From assembly GCA_945897825.1 (NCBI GenBank), contig CAMDGX010000012.1:1-64000 (forward strand): a stretch of DNA of 64,000 nt, read 5' to 3'. The position numbers and the translations under genes are program-made. The number at the start of each line of letters is the position of its first letter. Positions within the stretch are counted from its first letter, which is position 1. Source of the stretch: Asaia bogorensis (GTDB taxonomy: Bacteria > Pseudomonadota > Alphaproteobacteria > Acetobacterales > Acetobacteraceae). The notes below the pieces were generated by a model that saw only the letters and a list, made by a program, of their open reading frames with translations, did no database searches and was not told the DNA's origin. This document shows positions 1 through 8,272 of the stretch, piece after piece.

Positions 1-599
1 GACGCATCGTGGCGATCGGCGCTTCCACGGGCGGGGTGGAGGCCTTGCAGAGCCTGCTGACCCGCCTGCCCGCCATGTCGCCCGCCGTGCTGGTCACACA
101 GCACATGCCGCCCGGCTTCACCTCCTCCTTCGCCCGCCGGCTCGACGGCCAATGCGCCGTGACCGTGCTCGAAGCCACCGATGGCCGTCGCGTCCTGCCT
201 GGCCATGTCTACATCGCGCCCGGGGCCCGGCATCTGGAACTCGTGCGCACCGGCGCGCACTACGCCTGCCGCCTGCACGACGGGCCGCTAGTGTCCGGCC
301 ACCGCCCCTCGGTCGATGTGCTGTTCACCTCGGTCGCCGCTGCCGCCGGGCGGGCCGCGATGGGCATCATCCTCACCGGCATGGGGCGCGATGGCGCGGC
401 GGGCCTGCTGGAGATGCGGCGCGCCGGCGCCCGCACGCTCGGCCAGTCCGAGGCAAGTTGCGTGATCTACGGCATGCCGAAGGCCGCGATGCAGGCCGGC
501 GCGGTGGAGCAGGAACTCCCGCTGGAGCGCATGGCCGAGCACATCGTCAGCATCGCGATGGCCGGCGCGGGAAGCGCGCTCAGCCCAGCGCCTGGTTGA
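1..599 (+). CDS. cheB: Chemotaxis methylesterase CheB, C-terminal part (5' truncated by window edge)
   Basis: The reading frame is open from the first bases and begins inside the catalytic domain ([11 protein letters not shown]), so the gene starts before the window. This domain hydrolyses glutamate methyl esters on chemoreceptors during adaptation. Visible CheB hallmarks are the Ser motif GASTGG, the His motif VTQHMPPGF and the Asp-containing stretch [10 protein letters not shown], which together form the Ser-His-Asp triad. The receiver domain expected upstream is not visible, so a stand-alone methylesterase domain or a CheB-CheR fusion cannot be excluded. The 3' end overlaps the convergent acetyltransferase gene by 20 bp. 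Confidence 0.88.
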   Translation, partial: RIVAIGASTGGVEALQSLLTRLPAMSPAVLVTQHMPPGFTSSFARRLDGQCAVTVLEATDGRRVLPGHVYIAPGARHLELVRTGAHYACRLHDGPLVSGHRPSVDVLFTSVAAAAGRAAMGIILTGMGRDGAAGLLEMRRAGARTLGQSEASCVIYGMPKAAMQAGAVEQELPLERMAEHIVSIAMAGAGSALSPAPG

Positions 600-1431
600 C
601 CAGCGCGTAGGACCGGACCGCAGCTGCTTCCGACGACCCGCCGCGCACCATTCGCAGCGCTTCGTCGACGCACGCCAGCCCCTGCGCCTCCAGCAACGGC
701 GACAGCGCGAAATCCGTGATGTCGATGCGGACGAACGCGCCCTCGCGCCGCGCCAGCATGTGGGTCACCAGCGCCCATGCCGCCGGCAGGTCCGGCGCCA
801 CCACCGGTCCGAGCACCTCGCCGCGGCCAAATGGCCGCAGGATCGCGAACCCGCCAACGAGGCCATCCCGATCCAGCACAGCCGTGTCGCCGGCCGCCAG
901 CAGGGCCGCGAGCACCCTTCCGCGCGCCATGCCGGTTGCGGCCTCGTCCAAAGCACTGATCGCCGCAAGGTCCGTCGCCACGGCCGGCCGCAGCCGCATC
1001 CCCGCCGGCACCGGCGCGGCCGCCACCCGCCCCACCGCGCCCTGGTGCTGGCGGATCGCGCTCGTCGCCTCGAAGCCGAGCCGGCGATACAGCTTCTGCC
1101 CATCCGGAGTGGCGTGCAGCTGCACCGCCCGTCCGCCCAGCCGATCCAGCGCGGCCCCCATCAGCCTGGCACCGAGCCCTTGCCCCTGCTGGTCCGGGGC
1201 CACGATCAGCATGCCGAAGCAGCCCCGCGCCGGCCCGAACGCCCATCCCATCGCCGTGCCGAGCAACCGTTCGCCATCTGACACCGCGAACCCGTCGCCC
1301 ATGTCCAGCGCGAAGCGCCAATCCTCCACCCGATGCGGCCAGCGCACCGCCTGCGTCAGCCCATGCGCCTGCACGAGGTCGTCCGGCAGCAGGGCGCGGA
1401 TCGGCTGGACGGGCGGAAGGCGCTGACGCAT
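580..1431 (-). CDS. GNAT family N-acetyltransferase (double-domain type)
   Basis: A protein of about 283 residues with a clear acetyl-CoA binding motif A ([19 protein letters not shown]) at about residues 75-95, followed by YRRLGFEA typical of GNAT motif B. The second half has another weakly GNAT-like region, as in the YitH-type two-domain acetyltransferases. It should move an acetyl group from acetyl-CoA to an amine; the substrate is unknown. The ATG at 1431 is chosen because GGAG lies seven bases upstream; upstream alternatives are a too-close ATG at 1437 and a TTG at 1455. It is divergent from the dehalogenase-like gene and convergent with cheB. Confidence 0.8.
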   Translation of the reverse strand: MRQRLPPVQPIRALLPDDLVQAHGLTQAVRWPHRVEDWRFALDMGDGFAVSDGERLLGTAMGWAFGPARGCFGMLIVAPDQQGQGLGARLMGAALDRLGGRAVQLHATPDGQKLYRRLGFEATSAIRQHQGAVGRVAAAPVPAGMRLRPAVATDLAAISALDEAATGMARGRVLAALLAAGDTAVLDRDGLVGGFAILRPFGRGEVLGPVVAPDLPAAWALVTHMLARREGAFVRIDITDFALSPLLEAQGLACVDEALRMVRGGSSEAAAVRSYALVNQALG

Positions 1432-1576
1432 CGTCATTCTCCGGGTCGTTACCAACCATTGCCATGCGGCGCGACATGTCGCAAACGCTACTTACTCGCA
1501 TTTACCGCAGCGCCCGCTCACCTCGCCCGCCCCACGATGCCCCCCGGCGCCGGGCGTCCCGACCCTGGAGTTCGCC

Positions 1577-2245
1577 ATGTCCAGCCTTCGGCCCAAGTTC
1601 ATCACCTTCGACTGCTACGGCACGCTGACTTGGTTCCAGCCCGGCGAAACCGCTCGCGCCATCCTGGCCGACCGCCTGCCCGCCGACCGCGAGGCCGCCT
1701 TCCTCACCGACTTCATGTGGTACCGCTACGACGAGGTGCTGGGCGCCTGGAAGCCGTATGCCGATGTGCTGAAGTCAGCGCTCGAGCGCGCCTGCCGCCG
1801 CCACGGCATCCCGTATCGCGACGCGGACGGCGAGGCGCTCTACGACGCCGTCCCCACCTGGGGCCCGCACCCCGATGTGCCCGAACCACTCAAGCGCGTG
1901 GCCGCGCGCATCCCGCTGGTGATCCTGTCCAACGCGATGGACTCGCAGATCATGGCCAACGTCGCCCTGCTCCAGGCGCCGTTCCACAAGGTGTTCACCG
2001 CCGAGCAGGCCCAGGCCTACAAGCCCCGCCTGCGCGCCTTCGAATACATGTTCGACATGCTCGGCTGCGACCCGAAGGACGTACTGCACGTCTCCTCCAG
2101 CCTGCGCTACGACCTGATCCCCGCCCATGCGCTGCGCATCGGCCATCGCCTCTACGTCAACCGCGGCTACGAGCCGTCAGTGCCGGAGTTCGGCTACCAC
2201 GAGGCCCCCACAATCGAGGGCCTCGCGAAGCTTGTCGGCGTGTGA
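1577..2245 (+). CDS. HAD superfamily hydrolase, type II haloacid dehalogenase-like
   Basis: 222 residues, the usual length for L-2-haloacid dehalogenases. The nucleophile motif FDCYGTL sits at about residues 11-17, the Ser motif ILSNAMD at about 118 and the Lys motif AYKPRL at about 151, followed by an SSSLRYDL loop in place of the acidic motif. Such enzymes hydrolyse carbon-halogen or phosphate bonds through an aspartyl ester. GGAG is seven bases before the ATG. The next gene begins four bases after this stop, and both amine-oxidase-like FAD genes follow, so the true substrate may be an amine or amino-acid catabolite rather than a haloacid. Confidence 0.8.
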   Translation: MSSLRPKFITFDCYGTLTWFQPGETARAILADRLPADREAAFLTDFMWYRYDEVLGAWKPYADVLKSALERACRRHGIPYRDADGEALYDAVPTWGPHPDVPEPLKRVAARIPLVILSNAMDSQIMANVALLQAPFHKVFTAEQAQAYKPRLRAFEYMFDMLGCDPKDVLHVSSSLRYDLIPAHALRIGHRLYVNRGYEPSVPEFGYHEAPTIEGLAKLVGV

Positions 2246-2249
2246 TGCG

Positions 2250-3527
2250 ATGAAGCGCGACTCCTATTGGCTCGACACCGCGCGGCCCTTCGGCGGCGCC
2301 GCCCTGGATCCCGTCGCCGGCAAGGTCGATGTCGCGGTGATCGGCGCCGGCTTCACCGGCATGTCCGCCGCCCTCGCGCTGGCCCGAAGCGGCGCCTCGG
2401 TCGCGGTGCTGGAGGCTGGGCGCGTCGCCGCCGGCGCCTCCGGCCGCAATGGCGGGCATGTGAACAACGGCACCGCGCACGACTATGCCGGCCTCGCGGC
2501 AAAGCTCGGCGCCGAGCATGCCCGCAGCCTCTACCGCGCCTTCGACGATGCGGTGGACACGGTGGAGCGCATCGTCACCGAAGAACAGATCGCCTGCGAC
2601 TTCCGCCGCAGCGGCAAGATCAAGCTGGCCGCCAGGCAATCCCACTACGACAGCATCGCAAGCGGCTTCGAGGCGCTGAACCGCGACTGCGACCCCGAGA
2701 CCGAGCTGGTGCCGCGCGACCGCCTGCATAACGAGATCGGCTCCGACGCGTTCTTCGGCGGGCTGCTCTATCGCAAGAGCGCCATGATGCACATGGGCAA
2801 GTTCGGCGCCGGCCTGGCCAATGCCGCCAGCCGCGCCGGCGCGCGCATCTTCGAGAACGCCCCGGTCACCGCCCTCGCCCGGCTGCAAGGTGCCGCGCAC
2901 CGCGTCACCACCGCACGCGGTACGGTCGAGGCGGGCCAAGTGCTGGTCGCCACCGGCCCCAGCCGCGAGGGCCCGTTCGCCTGGTTCCGCCGCCGCGTGA
3001 TCCCGGTCGGCAGCTTCATCGTCGTCACCGAAAAGCTCCGCCCCGACCAGCTCGACTCGATCATGCCGACGCGCCGGACCGCCACCACCACGCAGCACAT
3101 CGGCAACTACTTCCGCATCTCGCCCGACGACCGGCTGATCTGGGGCGGCCGCGCCCGCTTCGCCTTCTCCAACCCCACCGAGGACGCGCGCAGCGGCGAG
3201 GTGCTGCGTGCCCAGCTGCGCACCACCTTCCCGCAGCTCGGCGATATCGGCATCGACTATTGCTGGGGCGGGCTGGTCGACATCACCGAGGACAAGCTGC
3301 CACGCGCCGGCGAGCACGAGGGGCTGTTCTACGCCATGGGCCTCTCCGGCCACGGCGCGCAGATGTCGGTGCATCTCGGCCAGCAGATGGCGCGCGTGAT
3401 GGCCGGCGACGCCGCGGCGAACCCGTTCCGCGGCCTGGACTGGCCGGCGATCGCCTTCAACTACGGCACGCCCTGGTTCCTGCCCCTGGTCGGCGCCTAT
3501 TTCCGCATGAAGGACCGCCTGTCATGA
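2250..3527 (+). CDS. FAD-dependent oxidoreductase of the DAO/PuuB family
   Basis: 425 residues. The N-terminus (DSYWLDTARPF) followed by an FAD-binding Rossmann fold with VIGAGFTGMSAALALA at about residues 26-41 is typical of the gamma-glutamylputrescine oxidase-like branch of the DAO family. These enzymes oxidise secondary or primary amines with oxygen as acceptor. The C-terminal FAD contact YAMGLSGHGAQMS is also present. The ATG at 2250 is preferred over an upstream ATG because it follows the dehalogenase stop directly. Translation appears coupled to the next oxidoreductase through an ATGA overlap. The substrate is inferred from family only. Confidence 0.82.
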   Translation: MKRDSYWLDTARPFGGAALDPVAGKVDVAVIGAGFTGMSAALALARSGASVAVLEAGRVAAGASGRNGGHVNNGTAHDYAGLAAKLGAEHARSLYRAFDDAVDTVERIVTEEQIACDFRRSGKIKLAARQSHYDSIASGFEALNRDCDPETELVPRDRLHNEIGSDAFFGGLLYRKSAMMHMGKFGAGLANAASRAGARIFENAPVTALARLQGAAHRVTTARGTVEAGQVLVATGPSREGPFAWFRRRVIPVGSFIVVTEKLRPDQLDSIMPTRRTATTTQHIGNYFRISPDDRLIWGGRARFAFSNPTEDARSGEVLRAQLRTTFPQLGDIGIDYCWGGLVDITEDKLPRAGEHEGLFYAMGLSGHGAQMSVHLGQQMARVMAGDAAANPFRGLDWPAIAFNYGTPWFLPLVGAYFRMKDRLS

Positions 3528-4852
3528 CCACCGTCCTGCCCGGTCCCCCCTTGCCCGGTCACTGGGTCGATCCGGTCGAGGGCGATGCCCGCCCGCCGGC
3601 CTCGGCCGACATCGTGGTGATCGGCGCCGGCATCGCGGGAGCATCCGCGGCCTACACGCTGGCCAAGGCCGGCCACTCCGTCGCGCTGTTGGAGAAGGGC
3701 GTGGTGGCCGGCGAGCAGTCCAGCCGCAACTGGGGCTGGTGCCGGCTGATGAGCCGTGACGAGCGCGAGATCCCGCTGATGCAGCGCGCCCATGCGCTGT
3801 GGGACCAGTGGCCGGCCGAAACCGGGCAGGACATGGGCTTTCGCCGCAACGGCCTGTTCTACGTCACCAAGGACCCGAAGGAGCTGGCCGGCTGGCAGGC
3901 CTGGGCCGACATGGCCCGCCCCTACCAGGCACAGGTGCGCATCATCGACGCCGCCGAAGCCCGCCGCCTCGCCCCGGGGACGCCGCAGGACTGGATCGGC
4001 GGCGTCGTCTCGCCGCAGGACGGCCGGGCCGAGCCGGGCCTCGCCGCACCGGCCATCGCCCGCGCCGCGCGCGCCGCCGGAGCGTCGGTGGTGCAGAACT
4101 GCGCCGTGCGCGGGCTCGACACCACCGGCGGGCGCATCAGCGGCGTGTTCACCGAGCACGGGCTGGTGCGCACCAGCGCCGTCATCCTGGCCGGCGGCGC
4201 CTGGTCGTCGATGTTCCTGCGCCGCCACGGCATCGACCTGCCGCAGAGCTCGGTCCATTCCACGGTGTTCGCCACCACCCCGGCAAAGCAGGTCGTCGAT
4301 GGCGGCTTCTACTCTGCCGATCTCTGCCTCACCCCCCTGCCCGACGGCGGCTACATCGTGGCGGCCAAGGCGCGCACCCGCATCGAGATCACGCCGGCCG
4401 CCATCCGCTACGCGCGGCGCTTCGGCCGCTCGCTTCTGGCCAACCGCAAGGTGGTGGAACTGCGCATGGGGCGCTCCTTCTTCGAGGGACCCGACACCAT
4501 CCACCGCACCTGGCGCTTCGACCGCCCGACGGTGTTCGAGCGCATCCGCGTGCTGAATGCCAAACCAAACACCGCGCTGGTCGAGCCCGCCCTGCGCGAC
4601 ATCATCGCCGCCTGCCCGGAGCTGGCGGGCATCCAGGCCGCGCGCCTCTGGGCTGGCTGGATCGACCTCACCCCCGATGTCGTGCCGGTGATCGACAGGC
4701 TGGACGCCCTGCCCGGCCTCACCGTCGCCACCGGCCTGTCCGGCCACGGCTTCGGCATCGGCCCGGCGATCGGCGAACTGGCCGCCCACCTCGCCACCGG
4801 CACCACGCCCCTGGTCGACCCCACGCCGTTCCGCCTCGCCCGCTTCGACTGA
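3524..4852 (+). CDS. FAD-dependent oxidoreductase of the DAO family
   Basis: 442 residues, overlapping the previous stop by an ATGA. The FAD motif VVIGAGIAGASAAYTLAKAG is at about residues 28-47, and the C-terminal GLSGHGFGIGPAIG completes the cofactor site. EQSSRNWGWCR after the first beta-alpha-beta unit is seen in D-amino-acid or amine dehydrogenase-like members. Two adjacent DAO paralogues downstream of a HAD hydrolase suggest one catabolic operon for an amine or amino acid. It is a soluble or peripheral flavoenzyme with no signal peptide. The gene ends 28 bp before the ModE-like box of modA. Confidence 0.82.
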   Translation: MTTVLPGPPLPGHWVDPVEGDARPPASADIVVIGAGIAGASAAYTLAKAGHSVALLEKGVVAGEQSSRNWGWCRLMSRDEREIPLMQRAHALWDQWPAETGQDMGFRRNGLFYVTKDPKELAGWQAWADMARPYQAQVRIIDAAEARRLAPGTPQDWIGGVVSPQDGRAEPGLAAPAIARAARAAGASVVQNCAVRGLDTTGGRISGVFTEHGLVRTSAVILAGGAWSSMFLRRHGIDLPQSSVHSTVFATTPAKQVVDGGFYSADLCLTPLPDGGYIVAAKARTRIEITPAAIRYARRFGRSLLANRKVVELRMGRSFFEGPDTIHRTWRFDRPTVFERIRVLNAKPNTALVEPALRDIIAACPELAGIQAARLWAGWIDLTPDVVPVIDRLDALPGLTVATGLSGHGFGIGPAIGELAAHLATGTTPLVDPTPFRLARFD

Positions 4853-4880
4853 GCCCCGACGCGCGCCGCCAGCGCTTGCC

Positions 4881-4908
4881 ATCGCTATTCCCAATAGAAT
4901 ATAGCGAT
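4881..4908 (+). promoter_or_regulatory. ModE-type molybdate operator overlapping the modA start
   Basis: An inverted repeat with perfect outer half-sites, ATCGCTAT at 4881-4888 and ATAGCGAT at 4901-4908, in an AT-rich island. Molybdate-responsive ModE/MopA-B boxes of proteobacteria have the form ATCGCTATATA-N6-TATATAACGAT, so the match is close. It ends three bases before the modA ATG, leaving no room for a separate ribosome binding site. Occupancy would therefore block transcription initiation and probably the translation start region. Confidence 0.72.
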
Positions 4909-4911
4909 GTC

Positions 4912-5676
4912 ATGCGAACCTTGCTCCTCGCCCTCGCCGGCCTGTTCGTCGTCGTGGCCCAGCCCCGCGCCCAGCCGCGCGAGGCCCTGCTGATCTTCGC
5001 GGCCGCGAGCCTCACCGAGGCGATGCAGGATGTGGGCGCGCTGTGGGAGGCACGGGGCGAGCCGCGCCCGCGCTTCAACTTCGCTGCCAGTTCCACCCTC
5101 GCCCGCCAGATCGACCAGGGCGCGACCGCCCACGTCTTCGCCTCCGCCGACCAGCAATGGATGGACTGGGCCCAGACCCGCGGCCTGATCGCCACCGACA
5201 CGCGCCGCACCGTGCTCGGCAACCGCCTCGTCCTCATCGCGCCCGCCGACAAGGTCCCACAGGTCACCATCGCCCCGGGCATGGATCTCGTCGCCCTGCT
5301 CGGCCCGAAAGGCCGCCTCGCCACCGGTGACCCCACCAATGTCCCGGCCGGCATCTACGCCCGCCAGGCCCTGACCAGCCTCGGCATCTGGGCCAGCATC
5401 GAGCCCCGCCTGGCCCGCGCCGAAAGCGTCCGCGCCGCGCTGCTGCTGGTCGAACGCGGCGAGGCGCCGCTCGGCATCGTCTATGCCACCGACGCGACCG
5501 TGGCGCGCGGCGTGGCCATCGCCGCCACCTTTCCCGCCAACCTCACCGCGCCGATCACCTATCCCTTCGCCGTCCCCCGCGCCGGCGACACCCCGGCCGC
5601 GCGCCGCTTCCTCGCCTTCCTGGCCAGCCCCGCCGCGCAGGATGCCTTCGCCCGCCGCGGCTTCACCACCGAATAG
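4912..5676 (+). CDS. modA: Molybdate ABC transporter substrate-binding protein ModA
   Basis: 254 residues with an N-terminal signal peptide (MRTLLLALAGLFVVVAQPRA). The mature protein shows the ModA pattern: FAAASLTEAM, then FAASSTLARQI, then an ADQQWMDWAQ segment and NRLVLIAP, with GDPTNVPAGIYARQAL in the second lobe. It binds molybdate or tungstate in the periplasm and hands it to a ModBC channel. No modB or modC lies beside it; the downstream gene is convergent, so this is an orphan modA. The ATG at 4912 is the only start that preserves the signal peptide. Transcription may begin within or next to the ModE-like box, giving a leaderless or very short 5' end. Confidence 0.85.
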   Translation: MRTLLLALAGLFVVVAQPRAQPREALLIFAAASLTEAMQDVGALWEARGEPRPRFNFAASSTLARQIDQGATAHVFASADQQWMDWAQTRGLIATDTRRTVLGNRLVLIAPADKVPQVTIAPGMDLVALLGPKGRLATGDPTNVPAGIYARQALTSLGIWASIEPRLARAESVRAALLLVERGEAPLGIVYATDATVARGVAIAATFPANLTAPITYPFAVPRAGDTPAARRFLAFLASPAAQDAFARRGFTTE

Positions 5677-5679
5677 CTC

Positions 5680-6468
5680 TCAGCCGGCCAGCCCAAGGCT
5701 GCGCGCCAGCATGTAGAACGCGACCACCAGGATCAGCGCGGCGAACACCTGCGTCAGCCGCCCGCGCCGCGCCGCCAGCTTTCGCCCGGCGCGCTGGCCC
5801 AGCAGGCTGCCCGCCACGCCGCCGGCAATGAAGATGCCCGCCATGCCCCAATCCACCAGCCCGGCCACGGCATAGCTCCCGGCCGTGGTCAGCCCGAACG
5901 CCGTCACCGCCACCAGCGAGGTGCCGACCGCCTGCAGGATCGGCATCCCGGTCGCCAGCACCAGCGCCGGAACGATCAGGAACCCGCCGCCAATCCCGAA
6001 GAAGCCGGACACCGCCCCGACCCCCAGCCCCGCCCCCAGCAAGCGCGGCGCATTCTCCCGGTCCAGCCGCACCACGCGGTCGATATCGGCCTCGCGCCGG
6101 CGCAGCATCAGCACCGCGACGACCACCATCATCCCGGCGAAGGCCGCCAGCAGCGACTGGCCATCGACCATCCGCCCCACCCACGCGCCAAGCAGGGCGC
6201 CAGTCACCCCCATGGCCGAGAACACCGCCGCACAGGGCCAGCGCACATTGCCCGCCCGGGCATGGCCGAGCAGCCCCAGCGCGGCGTTCGCGGCCACCGC
6301 CACGGCGCTGGTGCCGATCGCCAGGTGCGGCGAGGGCATACCGACCAGATAGACCAGCAACGGCACCGCCAGGATCGACCCACCGCCGCCCACCAGCCCC
6401 AGCGTGAACCCGACCATCGCGCCGGACCCCGCGCCGAGCAGCGCCTCGAGCGCCGAGATCGTCTGCAT
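5680..6468 (-). CDS. TSUP family sulfite exporter TauE/SafE
   Basis: About 262 residues with roughly eight membrane segments and the two-fold TSUP signature: a glycine-rich LGLVGGGGSIL in the first helix pair and FGIGGGFLIVP in the fifth helix. The family moves sulfur-containing anions such as sulfite, thiosulfate or organosulfonates across the inner membrane. It is divergent from a persulfide dioxygenase-like gene, an arrangement seen in sulfide-detoxification loci. The ATG at 6468 is chosen because AAGG lies upstream and the longer form adds a non-hydrophobic extension. It ends three bases from modA, tail to tail. Confidence 0.82.
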   Translation of the reverse strand: MQTISALEALLGAGSGAMVGFTLGLVGGGGSILAVPLLVYLVGMPSPHLAIGTSAVAVAANAALGLLGHARAGNVRWPCAAVFSAMGVTGALLGAWVGRMVDGQSLLAAFAGMMVVVAVLMLRRREADIDRVVRLDRENAPRLLGAGLGVGAVSGFFGIGGGFLIVPALVLATGMPILQAVGTSLVAVTAFGLTTAGSYAVAGLVDWGMAGIFIAGGVAGSLLGQRAGRKLAARRGRLTQVFAALILVVAFYMLARSLGLAG

Positions 6469-6568
6469 CAGATGCAACCTTTCCGTCCACAGGCACGTTC
6501 CGCCCACGAGACGTCATGAGGGCAATCCATGCCCTTGGCGAGCCCGAAAGCGCCCCGCGTCCGGCCCC

Positions 6569-6605
6569 AATTCAGCTTGAATTTAGTAAGTCTTTTCTTA
6601 TATTC
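6569..6605. promoter_or_regulatory. AT-rich dyads in the divergent TSUP/persulfide dioxygenase promoter
   Basis: Two dyads occur in the 180-bp divergent region: AATTCA-GCT-TGAATT at 6569-6583 (perfect six-base arms) and GAATTTAGTAAG with CTTATATTC at 6579-6605 (imperfect). The stretch is far more AT-rich than its surroundings. In related loci the persulfide sensors BigR/SqrR bind AT-rich ATTC...GAAT dyads, so this is a plausible operator. No such regulator is encoded in the window. Confidence 0.4.
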
Positions 6606-6648
6606 CAGTCAAGCCACCACCACCCGACCGAACCGCCCGGAGGTCATC

Positions 6649-7530
6649 ATGCCCGCCCCCATCATCCGCCCCTTCTTCGACGAGCCGACCAACACCATCA
6701 GCTACCTGGTCTGGGACCCGGCGACGAAGGAAGGCGCGGTGATCGACCCGGTGCTCGACTGGGACAACCGCTCCGGCACCGCCGACACCGCCTTCGCCGA
6801 CCGCGTGCTCGCAGCCGCGGCGCAGGAGGGCGTGACGATCCGCCTGGTGCTCGAAACCCACGCCCATGCCGACCACCTCACCGCCGCCCCCTACATCAAG
6901 GCGAAAACCGGCGCGCCGATCGGCATCGGCGAGCAGATCAAGGACGTGCAGCGCATCTTCCGCCCGGTGTTCGACGCCCGCGACGTGAAGCCCGAAGGTG
7001 CCGATTTCGACCGCCTGTTCAAGGATGGCGAACGCTTCCGCCTCGGCGCGCTCGAGGTTGAGGTGATGCACCTGCCCGGCCACACCCCGGCCGACATCGC
7101 CTACCGCATCGGCGACGACGTGTTCGTGGGCGACACGATCTTCATGCCCGACTACGGCACCGCCCGCGCCGACTTCCCGGGCGGGGACGCGCGCACCCTC
7201 TACCGCTCCATCCGCCGCCTGCTGTCCCTGCCCCCCGAGACCCGGCTCTGGATGTGCCACGACTACAAGGCACCCGGCCGCGACAGCTACGCCTGGCAAA
7301 CCACCGTCGCCGAGCAGCGCGCGCAGAACCCGCATGTGAAGGACGGCATCACAGAGGACGAATTCGTCGCCTTCCGCACCGGCCGCGACGCCACGCTCGC
7401 CGCGCCGCTGCTGCTGCTGCCATCGATCCAGGTGAACATCCGCGCCGGCCGCTTCCCGGAGGCGGAGGCGAACGGCGTGCGCTACCTCAAGGTGCCGGTG
7501 CGCACCCGCAGCAAGGAGGCCCTGTCGTGA
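6649..7530 (+). CDS. MBL-fold persulfide dioxygenase-like hydrolase (Blh/SdoA type)
   Basis: 293 residues of metallo-beta-lactamase fold. Metal ligands are visible as HAHADH at residues 71-76, LPGHTP with His145, GDTIF with Asp162 and WMCHDY with His204. The block [17 protein letters not shown] is characteristic of the bacterial ETHE1/Blh branch, which oxidises glutathione persulfide to sulfite. It is followed without a gap by trxC and then a DUF2892 protein, with a TSUP exporter divergent. The set fits sulfide or persulfide detoxification with sulfite export. GGAGG is about five bases upstream of the ATG. Confidence 0.83.
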   Translation: MPAPIIRPFFDEPTNTISYLVWDPATKEGAVIDPVLDWDNRSGTADTAFADRVLAAAAQEGVTIRLVLETHAHADHLTAAPYIKAKTGAPIGIGEQIKDVQRIFRPVFDARDVKPEGADFDRLFKDGERFRLGALEVEVMHLPGHTPADIAYRIGDDVFVGDTIFMPDYGTARADFPGGDARTLYRSIRRLLSLPPETRLWMCHDYKAPGRDSYAWQTTVAEQRAQNPHVKDGITEDEFVAFRTGRDATLAAPLLLLPSIQVNIRAGRFPEAEANGVRYLKVPVRTRSKEALS

Positions 7531-7970
7531 GTGAGCCCGTCCACGTCGTTTGCCCGCACTGCGACGCCGCCAACCGTGTTCGTCTCGATCGCGCCGATGC
7601 GGCCCGCTGCGGCGCCTGCCGCGCGGCGCTGTTCGACGGCAAGCCGGTCGCGCTGTCGGAAGAGCGCTTCCGTCGCCACGTTCGCCTGTCCGGCATCCCG
7701 CTGCTGGTCGATTTCTGGGCCTCCTGGTGCGGCCCCTGCCGCGCCATGGCCCCGGCCTTCGAGGCGGCGGCCAGGGAGCTCGAACCCGCAATGCGCCTGG
7801 TCAAGGTCTCCACCGAGGAGGCCCCCGCCCTGGCCCAGGAACTGCGCATCAGCAGCATCCCCACCCTGGCCCTGTTCGCCGGCGGGCGGGAGGTGGCGCG
7901 CCAGCCCGGTGCGCTGCCGAAGCAGCAGATCCTCGCCTGGGCTGCCCAGGCCGCCAGCCGCGCCGCTTGA
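7527..7970 (+). CDS. trxC: Thioredoxin 2 (TrxC-like) with N-terminal zinc ribbon
   Basis: 147 residues starting at a GTG that overlaps the preceding stop (GTGA), with AAGGAGG at an ideal distance. The N-terminus carries a CPHC...CGAC zinc ribbon (Cys9, 12, 28, 31), and the thioredoxin domain has WCGPC at residues 67-71, both diagnostic of TrxC. It is a cytoplasmic disulfide reductase, typically zinc-bound and induced by oxidative stress. Its position directly after a persulfide dioxygenase suggests it reduces protein or low-molecular-weight persulfides here. Confidence 0.87.
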   Translation: MSEPVHVVCPHCDAANRVRLDRADAARCGACRAALFDGKPVALSEERFRRHVRLSGIPLLVDFWASWCGPCRAMAPAFEAAARELEPAMRLVKVSTEEAPALAQELRISSIPTLALFAGGREVARQPGALPKQQILAWAAQAASRAA

Positions 7971-8043
7971 CGTGCATCAATGAGGCCGGCCGACCACCCT
8001 GGCACCTTGTCGCCGGCCATCCCCTCGCCCAAGGAATCCTGAC

Positions 8044-8241
8044 ATGACCCGCAATGTCGGCGGCATCGACCGCCTCCTCCGCGTCGTCGCCGGCCTCGTC
8101 CTGATCGGCCTCGCCCTGATGGGCACCATCGGCTGGTGGGGCTTCATCGGCATCGTGCCGCTGGCGACCGCGGCGATCGGCTACTGCCCGTTTTACCCGC
8201 TGCTCGGCATGAACACCTGCCCGACCAACCGGCACGCCTGA
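8044..8241 (+). CDS. DUF2892 small membrane protein (YgaP-like membrane domain)
   Basis: 65 residues. The sequence begins MTRNVGGIDRLLRVVAG and has two hydrophobic segments separated by WWGFIG, then GYCPFYPLLGMNTCP; the conserved CPFYPLLG pattern is diagnostic for DUF2892. In YgaP this domain is fused to a rhodanese; here it stands alone at the end of the persulfide operon, a common arrangement. Two conserved cysteines near the membrane could carry sulfane sulfur, but that is inference. AAGGA lies upstream of the ATG. Confidence 0.82.
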   Translation: MTRNVGGIDRLLRVVAGLVLIGLALMGTIGWWGFIGIVPLATAAIGYCPFYPLLGMNTCPTNRHA

Positions 8242-8272
8242 CCGCGACTGGGGCCCGGCGCGGCCCGCTCGT

